Shown here: positions 1 to 7,331 of the stretch, one piece after another
How positions within the stretch are numbered: position 1 is the first letter of the stretch
Layout: the number at the start of each line of letters is the position of its first letter
From: F23-B02 sp963613665
GTDB lineage: Bacteria > Bacillota > Clostridia > Oscillospirales > Oscillospiraceae
Direction: 5' to 3'
Length of the DNA stretch: 45,889 bases
Assembly (NCBI GenBank): GCA_963613665.1
Contig: CAVEAL010000018.1
Location: 1 to 45,889 of the forward strand
Program-made: the position numbers and the translations under genes
The notes under the pieces: generated by a model
The model's input: the letters and a program-made list of their open reading frames with translations, nothing else
What the model was told of the DNA's origin: nothing
Databases searched by the model: none

Positions 1-118
1 AAAACAGATCGAAAAGCAGTACGGACTTGCCGCATCTGCGTATGCCTGTGATGACCTTTATCTCGCCGTTCCACATACTGTGGATCAGTCGGTTCATATA
101 GGAATCTCGTTTAACCAC
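1..118 (-). CDS. AAA (AAA_14/DUF4143-type) ATPase, partial (N-terminus only)
   Basis: The first 39 codons of a minus-strand gene that runs off the left edge. The predicted start is GTG at 118-116, preceded by GAGGTG seven bases away. The translation begins MVKRDSYMNRL and reaches ITGIRRCGKSVLL, a Walker A (P-loop) nearly identical to that of the complete DUF4143-type ATPase at 8816-10048 in this window. Proteins of this family carry an N-terminal AAA domain and a C-terminal DUF4143 domain; their role is unknown. A near-consensus promoter lies just upstream, so this gene has its own transcription and is not simply the next phage tail gene. A tape-measure gene would be expected here, so the ATPase probably interrupts or borders the tail module. 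Only the P-loop end is visible; the assignment rests on that motif. Confidence 0.7.
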   Translation of the reverse strand, partial: MVKRDSYMNRLIHSMWNGEIKVITGIRRCGKSVLLFDLF

Positions 119-165
119 GCATTTCACCTCGCGCTTAGGACGAAACCGTCCGAACTTCTATGTGT

Positions 166-194
166 AGTATACCACAATTCTTGAAATATATCAA
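166..194 (-). promoter_or_regulatory. Sigma-A promoter for the partial AAA ATPase
   Basis: On the minus strand TTGATA (194-189) and TATACT (171-166) are separated by exactly 17 bases. The -35 box is inside a small inverted repeat, CTTGA-6 nt-TCAAG, which could be an operator. It lies about 50 bp before the GTG start at 118. The stretch 119-268 contains nothing else recognisable. Confidence 0.7.
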
Positions 195-268
195 GGCTAT
201 ACGAAAAAGTTCACAAAGAAGTTGCGACGGAAACGGACTAAGTACGAGGTAAATATCTTCGATATGTG

Positions 269-478
269 TCAGATCCCATAGGGGATAATTTCATCAATGG
301 TCAAATTCTGTTTCGGCTTGGAAATACCGTTATACTGCCTATGGCACTCCCAGAGATCCATAAACAGGCCAAAGGGCATCAGCCAGAATTCATCCTGCTT
401 GAGGTGCATCTGGCAGACGCCGTAATAGAAAAGCCGGGTAAATAACTCCTCGTCACTTACCCGACCTGTGCGTTTTTT
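269..478 (-). CDS. Tail assembly chaperone, gpT-like -1 frameshift extension
   Basis: A reading frame without its own good start that overlaps the end of the tail-chaperone gene in the -1 frame. Ribosomes that slip at the A AAA AAC heptamer (478-472) bypass the TAA at 459-457 and add 67 residues, ending at TGA 271-269. The added part reads DEELFTRLFYYGVCQMHL and continues with several Trp/Phe/Met-rich stretches. This gives a long form of about 189 residues beside the 126-residue short form. In lambda-like and many Gram-positive siphophages the long form (gpGT) contacts the tape measure and major tail protein while the tail polymerises. The assignment is from position, overlap and phase of the slippery site, not from sequence similarity to a named gpT. 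Confidence 0.65.
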   Translation of the reverse strand, partial: KKRTGRVSDEELFTRLFYYGVCQMHLKQDEFWLMPFGLFMDLWECHRQYNGISKPKQNLTIDEIIPYGI

Positions 479-837
479 GAGTCCGGCTCACTTTCCACAT
501 TGCGCTTGGTTCCGCGATACATGGCCTCCATGATGGCGTCCTTGTATTCCGTCAGCTCCATAGGCGATGTGAGCAGCTCTACCTCGTCAGCCGTCAACTC
601 CGGCTTCTTGTCTTCCGGGTGCTTGAGGTTGTGTACCAGGATAGGCTGATTGCACAGGAGCGTAATGAGCCATACGATCTCATCCAGCGCCATCTCGAAA
701 TTCTCGGATTTCATGAGCTTATCTCCGAGGTTTTCCAAGCCGCCGTAGCGTCCCGCGATTGCCTTGGTCGCTTTGGTGGTGAGGAGCATTTCATACTCTC
801 TGCCGCCGATGGTCACAACTGCACTTCGTTCATCCAT
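457..837 (-). CDS. Phage tail assembly chaperone (gpG-like)
   Basis: A 126-residue cytoplasmic protein encoded directly after the major tail protein, the standard place of the tail assembly chaperone in siphophages. It begins MDERSAVVTIGGREYEM, a short beta-rich start typical of Firmicutes tail chaperones, followed by a helical domain rich in Leu and Glu. The start ATG at 837-835 has AGGAGG-like bases upstream (rc of cctcctt at 847-853). Its last codons run through an A AAA AAC heptamer in the 0 frame (Ser120-Lys121-Asn122), which feeds the -1 extension at 269-478. Downstream one would expect the tape measure gene; instead an AAA ATPase starts there. The family is assigned mainly by gene order and the frameshift architecture. 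Confidence 0.75.
   Translation of the reverse strand: MDERSAVVTIGGREYEMLLTTKATKAIAGRYGGLENLGDKLMKSENFEMALDEIVWLITLLCNQPILVHNLKHPEDKKPELTADEVELLTSPMELTEYKDAIMEAMYRGTKRNVESEPDSKNAQVG
472..478 (-). other. Programmed -1 ribosomal frameshift heptamer (A AAA AAC)
   Basis: The heptamer is phased as X XXY YYZ with respect to the tail chaperone frame: TCA AAA AAC encode Ser120, Lys121, Asn122. A -1 slip joins the frame that is open to 269. The zero-frame stop follows only 12 bases later, the usual close spacing. No stimulatory structure was worked out by eye. Confidence 0.7.
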
Positions 838-851
838 GACAGGTTACCTCC

Positions 852-1445
852 TTAAGAATCACTGCCGGTGTATTCCGGCTCATATACATCCGTGTACCAG
901 CCGCTGATCACGGAAGCGGGTACGCCGGTATCGTCCTCGGACACCTCCGCCTTCCACGGGTGGTTTCCCTTGCCGTCCACCTTGTTGCGGCGCATGACCG
1001 TACCCTCAATGGAAGGCGTGGAGAACTCTATGCTCTCGCCCTTGGTGGTGAGATTGGTAGCCGGGATGCCGAACTTCACACGGTAAAGCCAGAAGTAGCG
1101 GTATTTGCCGTTTGCCTTCTTTGCGCGGAAGCCCACCGCTACGGGGTCGCCGCCGTCCTCGGATGCGGACACCAGGACATTGTTGCTGTCGATGGCAGCT
1201 CCCGTGAGGTCAGCGGCCACCGAAAGACCGATGTTGTCCACGCCGAGGGTGAGCGTTCCGCTCTGGAACTCCTTCACGACCTCGGCGGCGCCATCATCTG
1301 CGTACAGCGTTGCCTCTGCAAGCTCCACGGAAAGCTCCGCAGTCATTGCTTTGGCAAGGGGCAGAGGATCGCCGTAGGTCTCGTTGCCGCTAGTGTCTTC
1401 GGTAATTTTGGAATAATACAGTTTATCCAGACCGATTGTCGCCAT
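852..1445 (-). CDS. Major tail protein (phi13-type)
   Basis: A 197-residue protein beginning MATIGLDKLYYSKITED, a start typical of the phi13/TP901-like major tail tube proteins of Firmicutes siphophages. The body is rich in Gly, Thr and Ser with alternating hydrophobic residues, as expected for the beta-sandwich that stacks into hexameric tail rings. It ends YTDVYEPEYTGSDS. The start codon follows directly on the stop of the tail-terminator-like gene at 1446, so the two are translated in tandem, and the tail chaperone starts 15 bases after its stop. The gene order terminator, tube, chaperone is the canonical one and supports the call. No truncation is seen. Confidence 0.8.
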   Translation of the reverse strand: MATIGLDKLYYSKITEDTSGNETYGDPLPLAKAMTAELSVELAEATLYADDGAAEVVKEFQSGTLTLGVDNIGLSVAADLTGAAIDSNNVLVSASEDGGDPVAVGFRAKKANGKYRYFWLYRVKFGIPATNLTTKGESIEFSTPSIEGTVMRRNKVDGKGNHPWKAEVSEDDTGVPASVISGWYTDVYEPEYTGSDS

Positions 1446-1790
1446 TTATTCTTCCTCCAGTACATATAATTTTGCCACATCAATGGCGTAGTGATGATAG
1501 CCGGTGTCGTCCTCATGACCGATGTACCGGCGATCCGTAATCGTAAAATCTGCGGAGAGCAGCGCTTTTGACAGCTGCTTTTTCCGCTTCATATAGTTGC
1601 CCTTGGAAAACAGGGACAGCCGTGCCTCCTGTGTCTCAAAGCCGGGGGCATTATCCGCATGAAGCTCGTAGCTGTCGGCAAGAGGAGTAACGACCACATA
1701 CTCGTCCGGCGCAGCAGCCGAAAACACGCCCGTTTCGATGGGAATATCCAAAGTTGAAACTGCCGTATTGATATCTGCAAGAATGCTCAT
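1446..1790 (-). CDS. Tail terminator / minor tail component (gpU-like position)
   Basis: A 114-residue protein lying between the HK97 gp10-like gene and the major tail protein. Its ATG overlaps the stop of the preceding gene by 4 bases (1790-1787), which suggests coupled translation. The sequence begins MSILADINTAVSTLDIP and contains a Tyr/His-rich stretch near RRYIGHEDDTGYHHYAIDVA. Genes of this size and place encode the tail terminator that caps the tail tube at the head-proximal end. I do not recognise a diagnostic motif, so the function is inferred from synteny. Confidence 0.65.
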   Translation of the reverse strand: MSILADINTAVSTLDIPIETGVFSAAAPDEYVVVTPLADSYELHADNAPGFETQEARLSLFSKGNYMKRKKQLSKALLSADFTITDRRYIGHEDDTGYHHYAIDVAKLYVLEEE

Positions 1791-2218
1791 AGTCCGTCCA
1801 CCTCCGATTCCAGCTTTGCCTTCATCGCTTCAATGCACTCTTTCCGGGACGCCGTTTTTGCAGGCTTCAGAAACGGCTTTGCAGGCTGACCGTGCTTGCC
1901 GTATTCGAGAATGTTGGCAAGTTTGGCGTTGCTGCCGCCGTCCGAGCGAGGCTCTGCGAAGCCGACCTTGATGTCATGGTTGCCGTCCCGGTTCAGCTTG
2001 GAGGGAGAAAGGCCGAGCGCACCTTCCAGTTCGCCCGTGGTGCGGGAGTCATATTTCGTACCCCTGCCGATGACGGAGGAAAGATTGCTCTTGACCCTTT
2101 TCAGTACGACCTCACCACCGGCCTGCAGGACAGTATCCGCCACGCTGTCAAAGTCGCTGCCGAGCTTGGAGATCTTCAGGAGAAAATCCTCCGGCATTTT
2201 CATTTCAGCTTTTGCCAA
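1787..2218 (-). CDS. HK97 gp10-like tail completion / minor structural protein
   Basis: About 143 residues. I place the start at TTG 2218-2216 because GGAGGTG lies 9 bases upstream (about 2226-2232), giving (M)AKAEMKMPEDFLLKISKL; an ATG five codons later is the alternative. A long N-terminal helix precedes the segment VGFAEPRSDGGSNAKLANIL and the pattern EYGKHGQPAKPFLKPA, which is characteristic of the HK97-gp10 family (aligned E-G, P-x-P-F/FL-P). These proteins act at the head-tail interface. The gene overlaps the head closure gene by 14 bases and the next gene by 4, as is common in compact phage operons. It appears intact. Confidence 0.75.
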   Translation of the reverse strand: MAKAEMKMPEDFLLKISKLGSDFDSVADTVLQAGGEVVLKRVKSNLSSVIGRGTKYDSRTTGELEGALGLSPSKLNRDGNHDIKVGFAEPRSDGGSNAKLANILEYGKHGQPAKPFLKPAKTASRKECIEAMKAKLESEVDGL

Positions 2219-2546
2219 CGGTCGGCACCTCCTTTTTCGCCAGCACCTCGATGTACATCCCACGACCCTTTACATTCTCCACGGACACAATGTCGTAGCG
2301 GCAGTCATCGCAGATGATAAACTGGTCTGTGGTGACCGTCAGCCCCGGAATGCACCGAAAGCGGAACAGGTCGGTCGCTTCGCTGAATGCGGCGAGGTTT
2401 GCCCAACGCTGACTGCCATGCCGACCTTCCCGGTATACACGGACGGAAGCGAGGACTTCATCCTGCGTTGTGGCAAAGCCCTCACTGTCCTTGACTTGCT
2501 TTGTTTTTACGCTGTCGGCAAAGCCGTTCATTTTTCCGTAGGACAT
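2205..2546 (-). CDS. Head closure / head-tail adaptor protein (SPP1 gp16-like)
   Basis: A 113-residue protein starting MSYGKMNGFADSVKT at ATG 2546-2544, with AGGAAGG about 7 bases before it. The body contains the pattern RFRCIPGLTVTTDQFI followed by YDIVSVENVKGRGMYIEV, which matches the beta-barrel head-tail joining family (I/V-x-x-D-x-x-Y-x-I-x-x-V). Such proteins form the closure ring between the connector and the tail. Position between connector and gp10-like gene agrees. Intact; assigned by motif pattern and synteny. Confidence 0.75.
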   Translation of the reverse strand: MSYGKMNGFADSVKTKQVKDSEGFATTQDEVLASVRVYREGRHGSQRWANLAAFSEATDLFRFRCIPGLTVTTDQFIICDDCRYDIVSVENVKGRGMYIEVLAKKEVPTVGKS

Positions 2547-2565
2547 AATCACACCTTCCTCGTCC

Positions 2566-2676
2566 TCACAAACTCCACATCAATCGTTTCCGCGCAAGCG
2601 CGAAAAGCTCTTTCATTCCGTTGCTCGTCCTCTCCCCAAAAAGTCTTACGACTTTCCGGGGACCCCAATGGCTCAT
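2566..2676 (-). CDS. Small basic ORF (36 aa), translation-coupled, with an internal GNRA-type hairpin
   Basis: An ATGA overlap links the stop of the connector gene (2675-2673) to an ATG at 2676-2674 that opens a 36-residue frame ending at TGA 2568-2566. The peptide begins MSHWGPRKVVRLFGER and is strongly basic. The DNA contains CCCC-GG-AAAGTC-GTAA-GACTTT-TT-GGGG on the minus strand, which folds into a hairpin with a GUAA (GNRA) tetraloop. Either the ORF is a tiny phage protein or the hairpin is an RNA element and the ORF is fortuitous. I do not recognise the peptide. The clean overlap with the upstream stop is the best argument for translation. Confidence 0.35.
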   Translation of the reverse strand: MSHWGPRKVVRLFGERTSNGMKELFALARKRLMWSL

Positions 2677-2984
2677 ACGAACCATTCACGGTCGAGCCGC
2701 AGCAGGAGATTGACCGTGTTCCACACCTGCTGTGCCGCATTGGTGTTATCCGCAAAGAAGCCGCCCGTGCTGCCGTCCCTGCTTTCGTAAAAGTGGGACG
2801 CCAGCATAATGACAGCCTGCTCCGTGGTGGGCGGCATTGCCTGTTCACTGTATGTGCCAGCCGGAATGTGCTGATAGCTCTCTGCATAGGAAACGGCGGC
2901 AGTGATGTATGTCTCAAGCAGTTCATCATCCGCCGAATGCGTAAGAATCAGGTTCGCTTTTACTTTTTCAAGCAGAGTATCCAT
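2673..2984 (-). CDS. Head-tail connector protein (gp6/gp15-like)
   Basis: A 103-residue alpha-helical protein. The ATG at 2984-2982 has AGGAGG 8 bases upstream; a GTG one codon earlier is less well placed. The sequence MDTLLEKVKANLILTHSADD, then LLETYITAAVSYAESYQ and a C-terminal helix with AVIMLASHFYESRDG, fits the gp6-like connector family, whose hallmark is a short helix bundle with a conserved A-x-x-L-x-x-H-x-Y/W-E-x-R segment. These proteins form the ring under the portal. It lies directly after the capsid gene as expected, and its stop overlaps a possible small ORF. Confidence 0.8.
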   Translation of the reverse strand: MDTLLEKVKANLILTHSADDELLETYITAAVSYAESYQHIPAGTYSEQAMPPTTEQAVIMLASHFYESRDGSTGGFFADNTNAAQQVWNTVNLLLRLDREWFV

Positions 2985-3002
2985 CACCGCCGCCTCCTCT
3001 CA

Positions 3003-4187
3003 TCAGGATGCCTTCATCTTCAGAAGCTGGATGCCCTCCGGCAGGATGATCTTGCCGTCCACACGCTCGGTGGCGACAAAGCCGACCTGACCGTTGGTGG
3101 AATACAGCTCGTTCAGACGCTGAACGGTTCTGCCGGTGCGGTCTGCGATCCAGTAGCTCTGGAAATCGCCGAAGGCAATGGAGAGCGCACCCGCCGCCAG
3201 CGTAGGCGCATAGGGGCTGGTATAGATCTCATAACCGAGCAGTCTGTCCGGCTGACCCGCCTGCAGGGAGGGCTGCCACAGATACTGCCCGTTGGAGTCC
3301 TTCAGCTTGCGCAGTGCGGAAACGGTAGCATCATTCATCAGGAACTTGGCGTTCTTGCGGTACGGTGCTTTCAGGGCGTAGATGAGGGAGATCACCTCGT
3401 CGGTGGTGACGGCGGTCGCACTGGCAGCGGTAACGCCGACCGTGCCGCCGTTTGCGGTGAACAGACCGGTGGGCTGACCCGTGCCGGTGCCGACGCAGAA
3501 AGCCTGCTCCTCGGCAGAGCCGAAGGCATAGGCAAATTCACGGGCGATGTACTCTTCCAGATCGAAGGCGCTGTCGTCCAGAAGCTCAATGCTCACCTTC
3601 ACAAGGTCGGTCAGCTTGTAGGCGTCGATGGTCTTCTGTGCGAAGGTGGGGTTGCTCTCGGTGTAGGCGGCGTTCTCAGCCGTCCACGCAGCGGTGGAAT
3701 GGGTCGCTGCAACGGGAATCTTGCGCTCGTTATCAGTGGTGATGACCTTGCACAGACGGCGCATCACATTTTCCTCCTTGAGCGTATCCACAATGAACTT
3801 CTCAAATTCGGTGGGAACGAGATAGCCGCCGTTGGCATCAACGCCCTCGGAGAGCACATTGTGGAGCATACGCTTGCCACGCAGATGCAGACCGAAGTCC
3901 TCGCGGTAGGCGCCCGACGCTCTGCCGGTCTTGGCTTCGCCGGTCGCTTTCTGGGGCTGCTCGGTAATGGGAGAGGATACGGGCTTTGCAAGCTCTGCGG
4001 CAATGGCGTCGCGGCGCTCCATGCGCCTTACCTCATTGGTGAGATCGTTCAGCTCCTTCTCCATATTGGCGTAAACAGCGTCATCCTCGGCGGACAGAAC
4101 GCCCTTGTCATTGCGGTGGGTGTCGAGGAAGCCCTCCATCGTGTCCCACAGCTTGGCGCGCTTTTCGCGCATCTCAACGATAGTCAT
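3003..4187 (-). CDS. Major capsid protein (HK97 fold)
   Basis: A 394-residue protein. The ATG at 4187-4185 (MTIVEMREKRAKL) has GGAGGT 8 bases upstream. Residues 1 to about 100 form a charged, coiled-coil delta/scaffold domain (repeated Glu, Lys, Arg; MEKELNDLTNEVRRMERR). The shell domain follows, with GANGG-like DANGGYLVPTEFEKFI, a VSIELLDDSAFDLEEYI helix, a GTGTGQPTGL loop and the C-terminal FGDFQSYWIADRTG and EGIQLLKMKAS segments, all typical of the Phage_capsid family. The preceding ClpP-like protease probably removes the delta domain during prohead maturation. Full length and apparently intact. Confidence 0.93.
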   Translation of the reverse strand: MTIVEMREKRAKLWDTMEGFLDTHRNDKGVLSAEDDAVYANMEKELNDLTNEVRRMERRDAIAAELAKPVSSPITEQPQKATGEAKTGRASGAYREDFGLHLRGKRMLHNVLSEGVDANGGYLVPTEFEKFIVDTLKEENVMRRLCKVITTDNERKIPVAATHSTAAWTAENAAYTESNPTFAQKTIDAYKLTDLVKVSIELLDDSAFDLEEYIAREFAYAFGSAEEQAFCVGTGTGQPTGLFTANGGTVGVTAASATAVTTDEVISLIYALKAPYRKNAKFLMNDATVSALRKLKDSNGQYLWQPSLQAGQPDRLLGYEIYTSPYAPTLAAGALSIAFGDFQSYWIADRTGRTVQRLNELYSTNGQVGFVATERVDGKIILPEGIQLLKMKAS

Positions 4188-4204
4188 ATTGAAATACCTC
4201 CATA

Positions 4205-4936
4205 TTAAATGTAGTTTTTGATGGTGTTCAGCTTGGCTCTGAGTTCGTCCACAGAGCGTCCCGTGCGCTCCGGCATGGTGGGCTTGGGGTCGATGGCGCA
4301 TTTTGCGGCGATCTTCTCCATGAGAGAGTTCACCACATTCGCCTTGGAATACAGCATGGATACAGTGGGCGCGGCCATGTCCTCGGTCGCATCGGAGCGT
4401 TTCATGATCCCATCCGCAAAGCCCAGCTCCACAGCCTTATTCGCGTCCATCCAGGTCTCCGCATCCATGAGGTGCGAGAGCTTTGCGCGGGACAGCCCGG
4501 TTTTGATCTCGTAGGCGTTGATGATGGAATCCTTGACGCTGCCGAGCATCTCGATGGCTTTCTGCATCTCGTCCGAATTGCCGAATGCCGCCGTCATGGG
4601 GTTGTGGATCATGAGCATGGACACGGGAGATACCAGCACCTTAGTGCCTGCCATAGCTATGACGGACGCTGCGGACGCCGCAATGCCGTCGATTTTTACG
4701 GTCACATCGCCCTTGTAATCCATGAGCATATTGTAGATTTGAGCCGCCGCCACGCAGTCGCCGCCGGGGCTGTTGATCCACACGGTGATATTGCCGCTGC
4801 CGGACATGAGCTCGTCCTTGAACAGCTGCGGGGTGACGTCGTCGTCAAACCAGCTTTCCTCGGCGATGGTCCCGTTCAGGAACAGCGTCCGTTCCGCTGT
4901 CTCCGTCTGGTTCTTCCAGTTCCAGAACTTCTTCAT
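4205..4936 (-). CDS. ClpP-like prohead maturation protease
   Basis: A 243-residue serine protease of the ClpP/S14 type. I choose ATG 4936-4934 (MKKFWNWKNQ) because GGAG lies 9-10 bases upstream; the frame is open further 5' into the portal gene. Residues 15-30 begin the fold, then WINSPGGDCVAAAQIYNML, the catalytic serine in GIAASAASVIAMAG (about Ser88) and the histidine in MLMIHNPMTAAFG (about His111); an Asp in the following helix-rich part would complete the triad. In HK97-like phages this enzyme cuts the scaffold/delta domain of the capsid protein, which is encoded next. The 5' end overlaps the portal gene by 92 bases in another frame. Confidence 0.92.
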   Translation of the reverse strand: MKKFWNWKNQTETAERTLFLNGTIAEESWFDDDVTPQLFKDELMSGSGNITVWINSPGGDCVAAAQIYNMLMDYKGDVTVKIDGIAASAASVIAMAGTKVLVSPVSMLMIHNPMTAAFGNSDEMQKAIEMLGSVKDSIINAYEIKTGLSRAKLSHLMDAETWMDANKAVELGFADGIMKRSDATEDMAAPTVSMLYSKANVVNSLMEKIAAKCAIDPKPTMPERTGRSVDELRAKLNTIKNYI

Positions 4937-5426
4937 TGGAATTTTTCTCCTTCCCAGCGGCAGAAGCCGCAAAAATACCCGCATCCGCGAGTTTTGTCAT
5001 GTTGCCGTTGATGAGGTACAGGTCGCCGCCTTTCTCGGCAGGAATGCGGTCGAGGTTTTCCAGCTCCCGGATGTCATTGGCGGACATCCAGCCGTTCTGG
5101 CGGCCGATGGCGTACCCGTTCATGCGGCTTTGATAATCGCCGCGGAGCAGACCTTCCAGATTGAACTTCACGAAATACGCTGCTTTTTCGTCCCGTGAGA
5201 GGAGCGACCGCTGAATGGACTGCTCCCAGCGGATGACCCAGGGGTCAAGGGTGTATTTCACGAATTCCAGAGACTGCTGCTCAATATTGGAAAAGCTCGA
5301 CTTTTCCAGGTCTCCGACCATGTGTGGCGGGACTCGGAAAATTCGAGCAATCTCGTTTATCTGAAATTTGCGTGTTTCGAGGAACTGCGCCTGCTCCGGC
5401 GAGATGCAGATGGGCGTATATTTCAT
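4845..5426 (-). CDS. Portal protein, 3' exon
   Basis: The C-terminal 193 codons of the portal gene, after the group II intron. The exon starts ATGAAATAT at 5426, giving MKYTPICISPEQAQFL, then RKFQINEIARIFRVPPHMVG and EKSSFSNIEQQSLEFV, which are hallmark segments of HK97-type portals. Joining GAAGAAGGT at the end of the 5' exon to ATGAAATAT gives EEG-MKYTP, exactly the junction expected for an uninterrupted portal. The C-terminus (after about 160 residues of this exon) is acidic and repetitive in Glu/Asp. It overlaps the protease gene by 92 bases. The portal is a dodecameric ring at the capsid vertex through which DNA passes. The total spliced length would be about 451 residues, normal for the family. 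Confidence 0.9.
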   Translation of the reverse strand: MKYTPICISPEQAQFLETRKFQINEIARIFRVPPHMVGDLEKSSFSNIEQQSLEFVKYTLDPWVIRWEQSIQRSLLSRDEKAAYFVKFNLEGLLRGDYQSRMNGYAIGRQNGWMSANDIRELENLDRIPAEKGGDLYLINGNMTKLADAGIFAASAAGKEKNSNEEVLELEEPDGDSGTDAVPERDHRRGKLV

Positions 5427-5487
5427 GTAGAGTAGGCAAGCACCGCCGTGCATTGTTTCCAATGTCGGTTTGCACAAGCCTCTCTCC

Positions 5488-5522
5488 AAACCGTGCTTAC
5501 ACCTCTCGATGTACACGGCTTT
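5488..5522 (-). ncRNA. Group II intron domain V
   Basis: Minus-strand RNA beginning GAGCCGUGUACAUC, with a GAGA tetraloop, then GGUGUAAGCACGGUUU. This is the catalytic hairpin with the AGC triad near its base, a two-base bulge in the AAG region and a GNRA loop. It is the best conserved part of a group II ribozyme and its good preservation supports an active intron. Domain VI with a presumed bulged adenosine lies between it and the 3' splice site at 5427. Confidence 0.88.
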
Positions 5523-5531
5523 CCGTTTACA

Positions 5532-7331
5532 CTATGACGAATGATGGATTTTCTTATGGCATTCTTTACAAACGACAAGCGTTTTCCGTTTTCTTGCAAT
5601 CATCGCCATTTCCCCTTGCTCTTTTCCTTTAAGATTCTTCATCTTGTTGATATGATGGATTTCAAAGGAAATGCCGTCGCCTTCCGCACCGCATAATTCA
5701 CATTTACAAGCCTTCAACCTGGCTTCAAGAGAATTTCTTGTGTTGAAATGGATATGGTTCTTCACCGTATCAATGCTTGGTTCGTCAAAGACAGTTCCCC
5801 GTTTGAAGTCCGAGAATTTCACAATCATCATGCGCTTTTTCTCTTTCTTCGTTTCATAAGGAATGCCCCACGACTTTCCGCACTTGAACATCCTCTTTAT
5901 GCCTGATATTCTGGTTTTGTGCTTCTTAGCAAGCGTTTTCAGACAGCTGTATTCCATCAGATAAACGAAATACGTCAGCTTTGAAAAATTGCTGGCTATG
6001 CTGTAATAATTACAGATTCCACGAGTCTGCGAGTTATAGGTATCTACAATTTCAAGGTCAGTAAGACCCGCCATTGAGTTTCTTTGCCATGGGATGAGTT
6101 TGCCGTCTTTGCCTTGAATGACAATCTCGCGGTCGTACATGAACTTCTCAATCCGCCCCATGGGAATAAGCAATTCCACAGAGTTATTAAGCGTCCGCTG
6201 TAAAACCCCACTGGCTTTCCTTTTGGATTCCTGACATCTGCGCACGTTGATGTCATATCCGAGAAAATGAGCATTGCCGGAACTGTGCATGATTTTTGTT
6301 TTCTCGTCAGACAGCTCCAGTTTTAATCTTGTTGCCACAAACAACGTAAGCTCCTGCTTTATACGCTCCGCATCCTCACGGCTTCCGCTGACACCGATAA
6401 CAAAATCATCAGCGTAGCGCACATAGGCGATTTTCTTGTCGGAAGCGTCCTTGTATGGCAATCTGCGCTTTTCCACTTCAAGCTTATGAATCTGTTTTAA
6501 CAGTTCTTTCTTTTCCGCTTCATCAGCGCATTCCCCGTAACACTTTCGCAATTTGACAATTTCTCTCACTTTTTTGCCGTATGCAGGTGTATAGGCATAA
6601 TCAGCAGGCGCATTAAATTCTTTCTGCATGGCTTCTACTTTCTTGTCCAAATCGTGCAGATATATATTTGCAAGAATCGGGGAAAGTATGCCGCCCTGCG
6701 GTGTCCCGCTGTATGTCTTATGGTATTCCCAATTTTCCATGTAGCCCGCTTTCAGAAACTTTCCTATCAGATTTATGAATTTGCTGTCCTTAATCTTCTC
6801 AGAAAGCAGATTCAGCAGAACCGTATGGTCAATGTTGTCAAAGCATCCCTTAATGTCACCCTCGATAAACCATTTCATGCTGCGAAAAGAACGGCTGATT
6901 TCTTTCAGCGCTGTATGACAGCTTCTATTCGGCCTGAATCCGTGCGAATGAGTACTGAAAACAGGCTCATAGATTGCTTCAAGTATCTGCCGTATCGCAT
7001 CCTGTATCAGTTTGTCTCTGAATGACGGGATGCCTAATGGACGCATTTTCCCGTTGCGCTTAGGAATGTAGACACGTTTTACCGCTTTTGGCTCATAGGT
7101 CAGGTTTTTTAATTCATCAATAATCTGATTCACATATTCCTTTCCAAAACCGTCAGCTGTATCATTGTCCACACCCTCAGTTCCTGCACCCTTGTTTGCA
7201 TAAAGGTTCTTGTATGCAGTCATGTAAATATCCTCTCGCAAAAGATACCTATAGAGCCGCGTGTAGATACCGTCTGAATGCTCTTCAGAATTTCTGTACA
7301 TTCGTTCTAAAATTTCAGATGTTGGCTTCAT
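5532..7331 (-). CDS. ltrA: Group II intron-encoded reverse transcriptase/maturase/endonuclease
   Basis: A 599-residue protein, the same length as lactococcal LtrA. RT domains come first: the finger region with YIPKRNGKMRPLGIPS (about 88-103), HGFRPNRSCHTAL (130-142), the GDIKGCFDNIDH segment (about 158-169), SGTPQGGILSP (208-218) and the polymerase active site YADD at 306-309. The maturase (X) domain follows. The C-terminus, from about residue 540, is an HNH endonuclease with CELCGAEG, EIHHINKMKNL and a second CxxC in VVCKECHKKIH. It binds its own intron RNA to aid splicing and copies it into DNA at the target. It starts at ATG 7331 with an AGGAGAAACCTC-type leader, within intron domain IV. 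No stop or frameshift is seen. Confidence 0.95.
   Translation of the reverse strand: MKPTSEILERMYRNSEEHSDGIYTRLYRYLLREDIYMTAYKNLYANKGAGTEGVDNDTADGFGKEYVNQIIDELKNLTYEPKAVKRVYIPKRNGKMRPLGIPSFRDKLIQDAIRQILEAIYEPVFSTHSHGFRPNRSCHTALKEISRSFRSMKWFIEGDIKGCFDNIDHTVLLNLLSEKIKDSKFINLIGKFLKAGYMENWEYHKTYSGTPQGGILSPILANIYLHDLDKKVEAMQKEFNAPADYAYTPAYGKKVREIVKLRKCYGECADEAEKKELLKQIHKLEVEKRRLPYKDASDKKIAYVRYADDFVIGVSGSREDAERIKQELTLFVATRLKLELSDEKTKIMHSSGNAHFLGYDINVRRCQESKRKASGVLQRTLNNSVELLIPMGRIEKFMYDREIVIQGKDGKLIPWQRNSMAGLTDLEIVDTYNSQTRGICNYYSIASNFSKLTYFVYLMEYSCLKTLAKKHKTRISGIKRMFKCGKSWGIPYETKKEKKRMMIVKFSDFKRGTVFDEPSIDTVKNHIHFNTRNSLEARLKACKCELCGAEGDGISFEIHHINKMKNLKGKEQGEMAMIARKRKTLVVCKECHKKIHHSS

Noticed and set aside
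2549..2929. A 126-codon minus-strand open frame overlapping the connector gene
   Set aside because: It overlaps almost all of the connector in another frame and has Arg/Ser/Cys-rich composition typical of a shadow frame.
1896..4208. A 770-codon plus-strand open frame across the phage head genes
   Set aside because: It is antisense to capsid, connector and closure genes with clear family motifs and ribosome sites; no domain seen.
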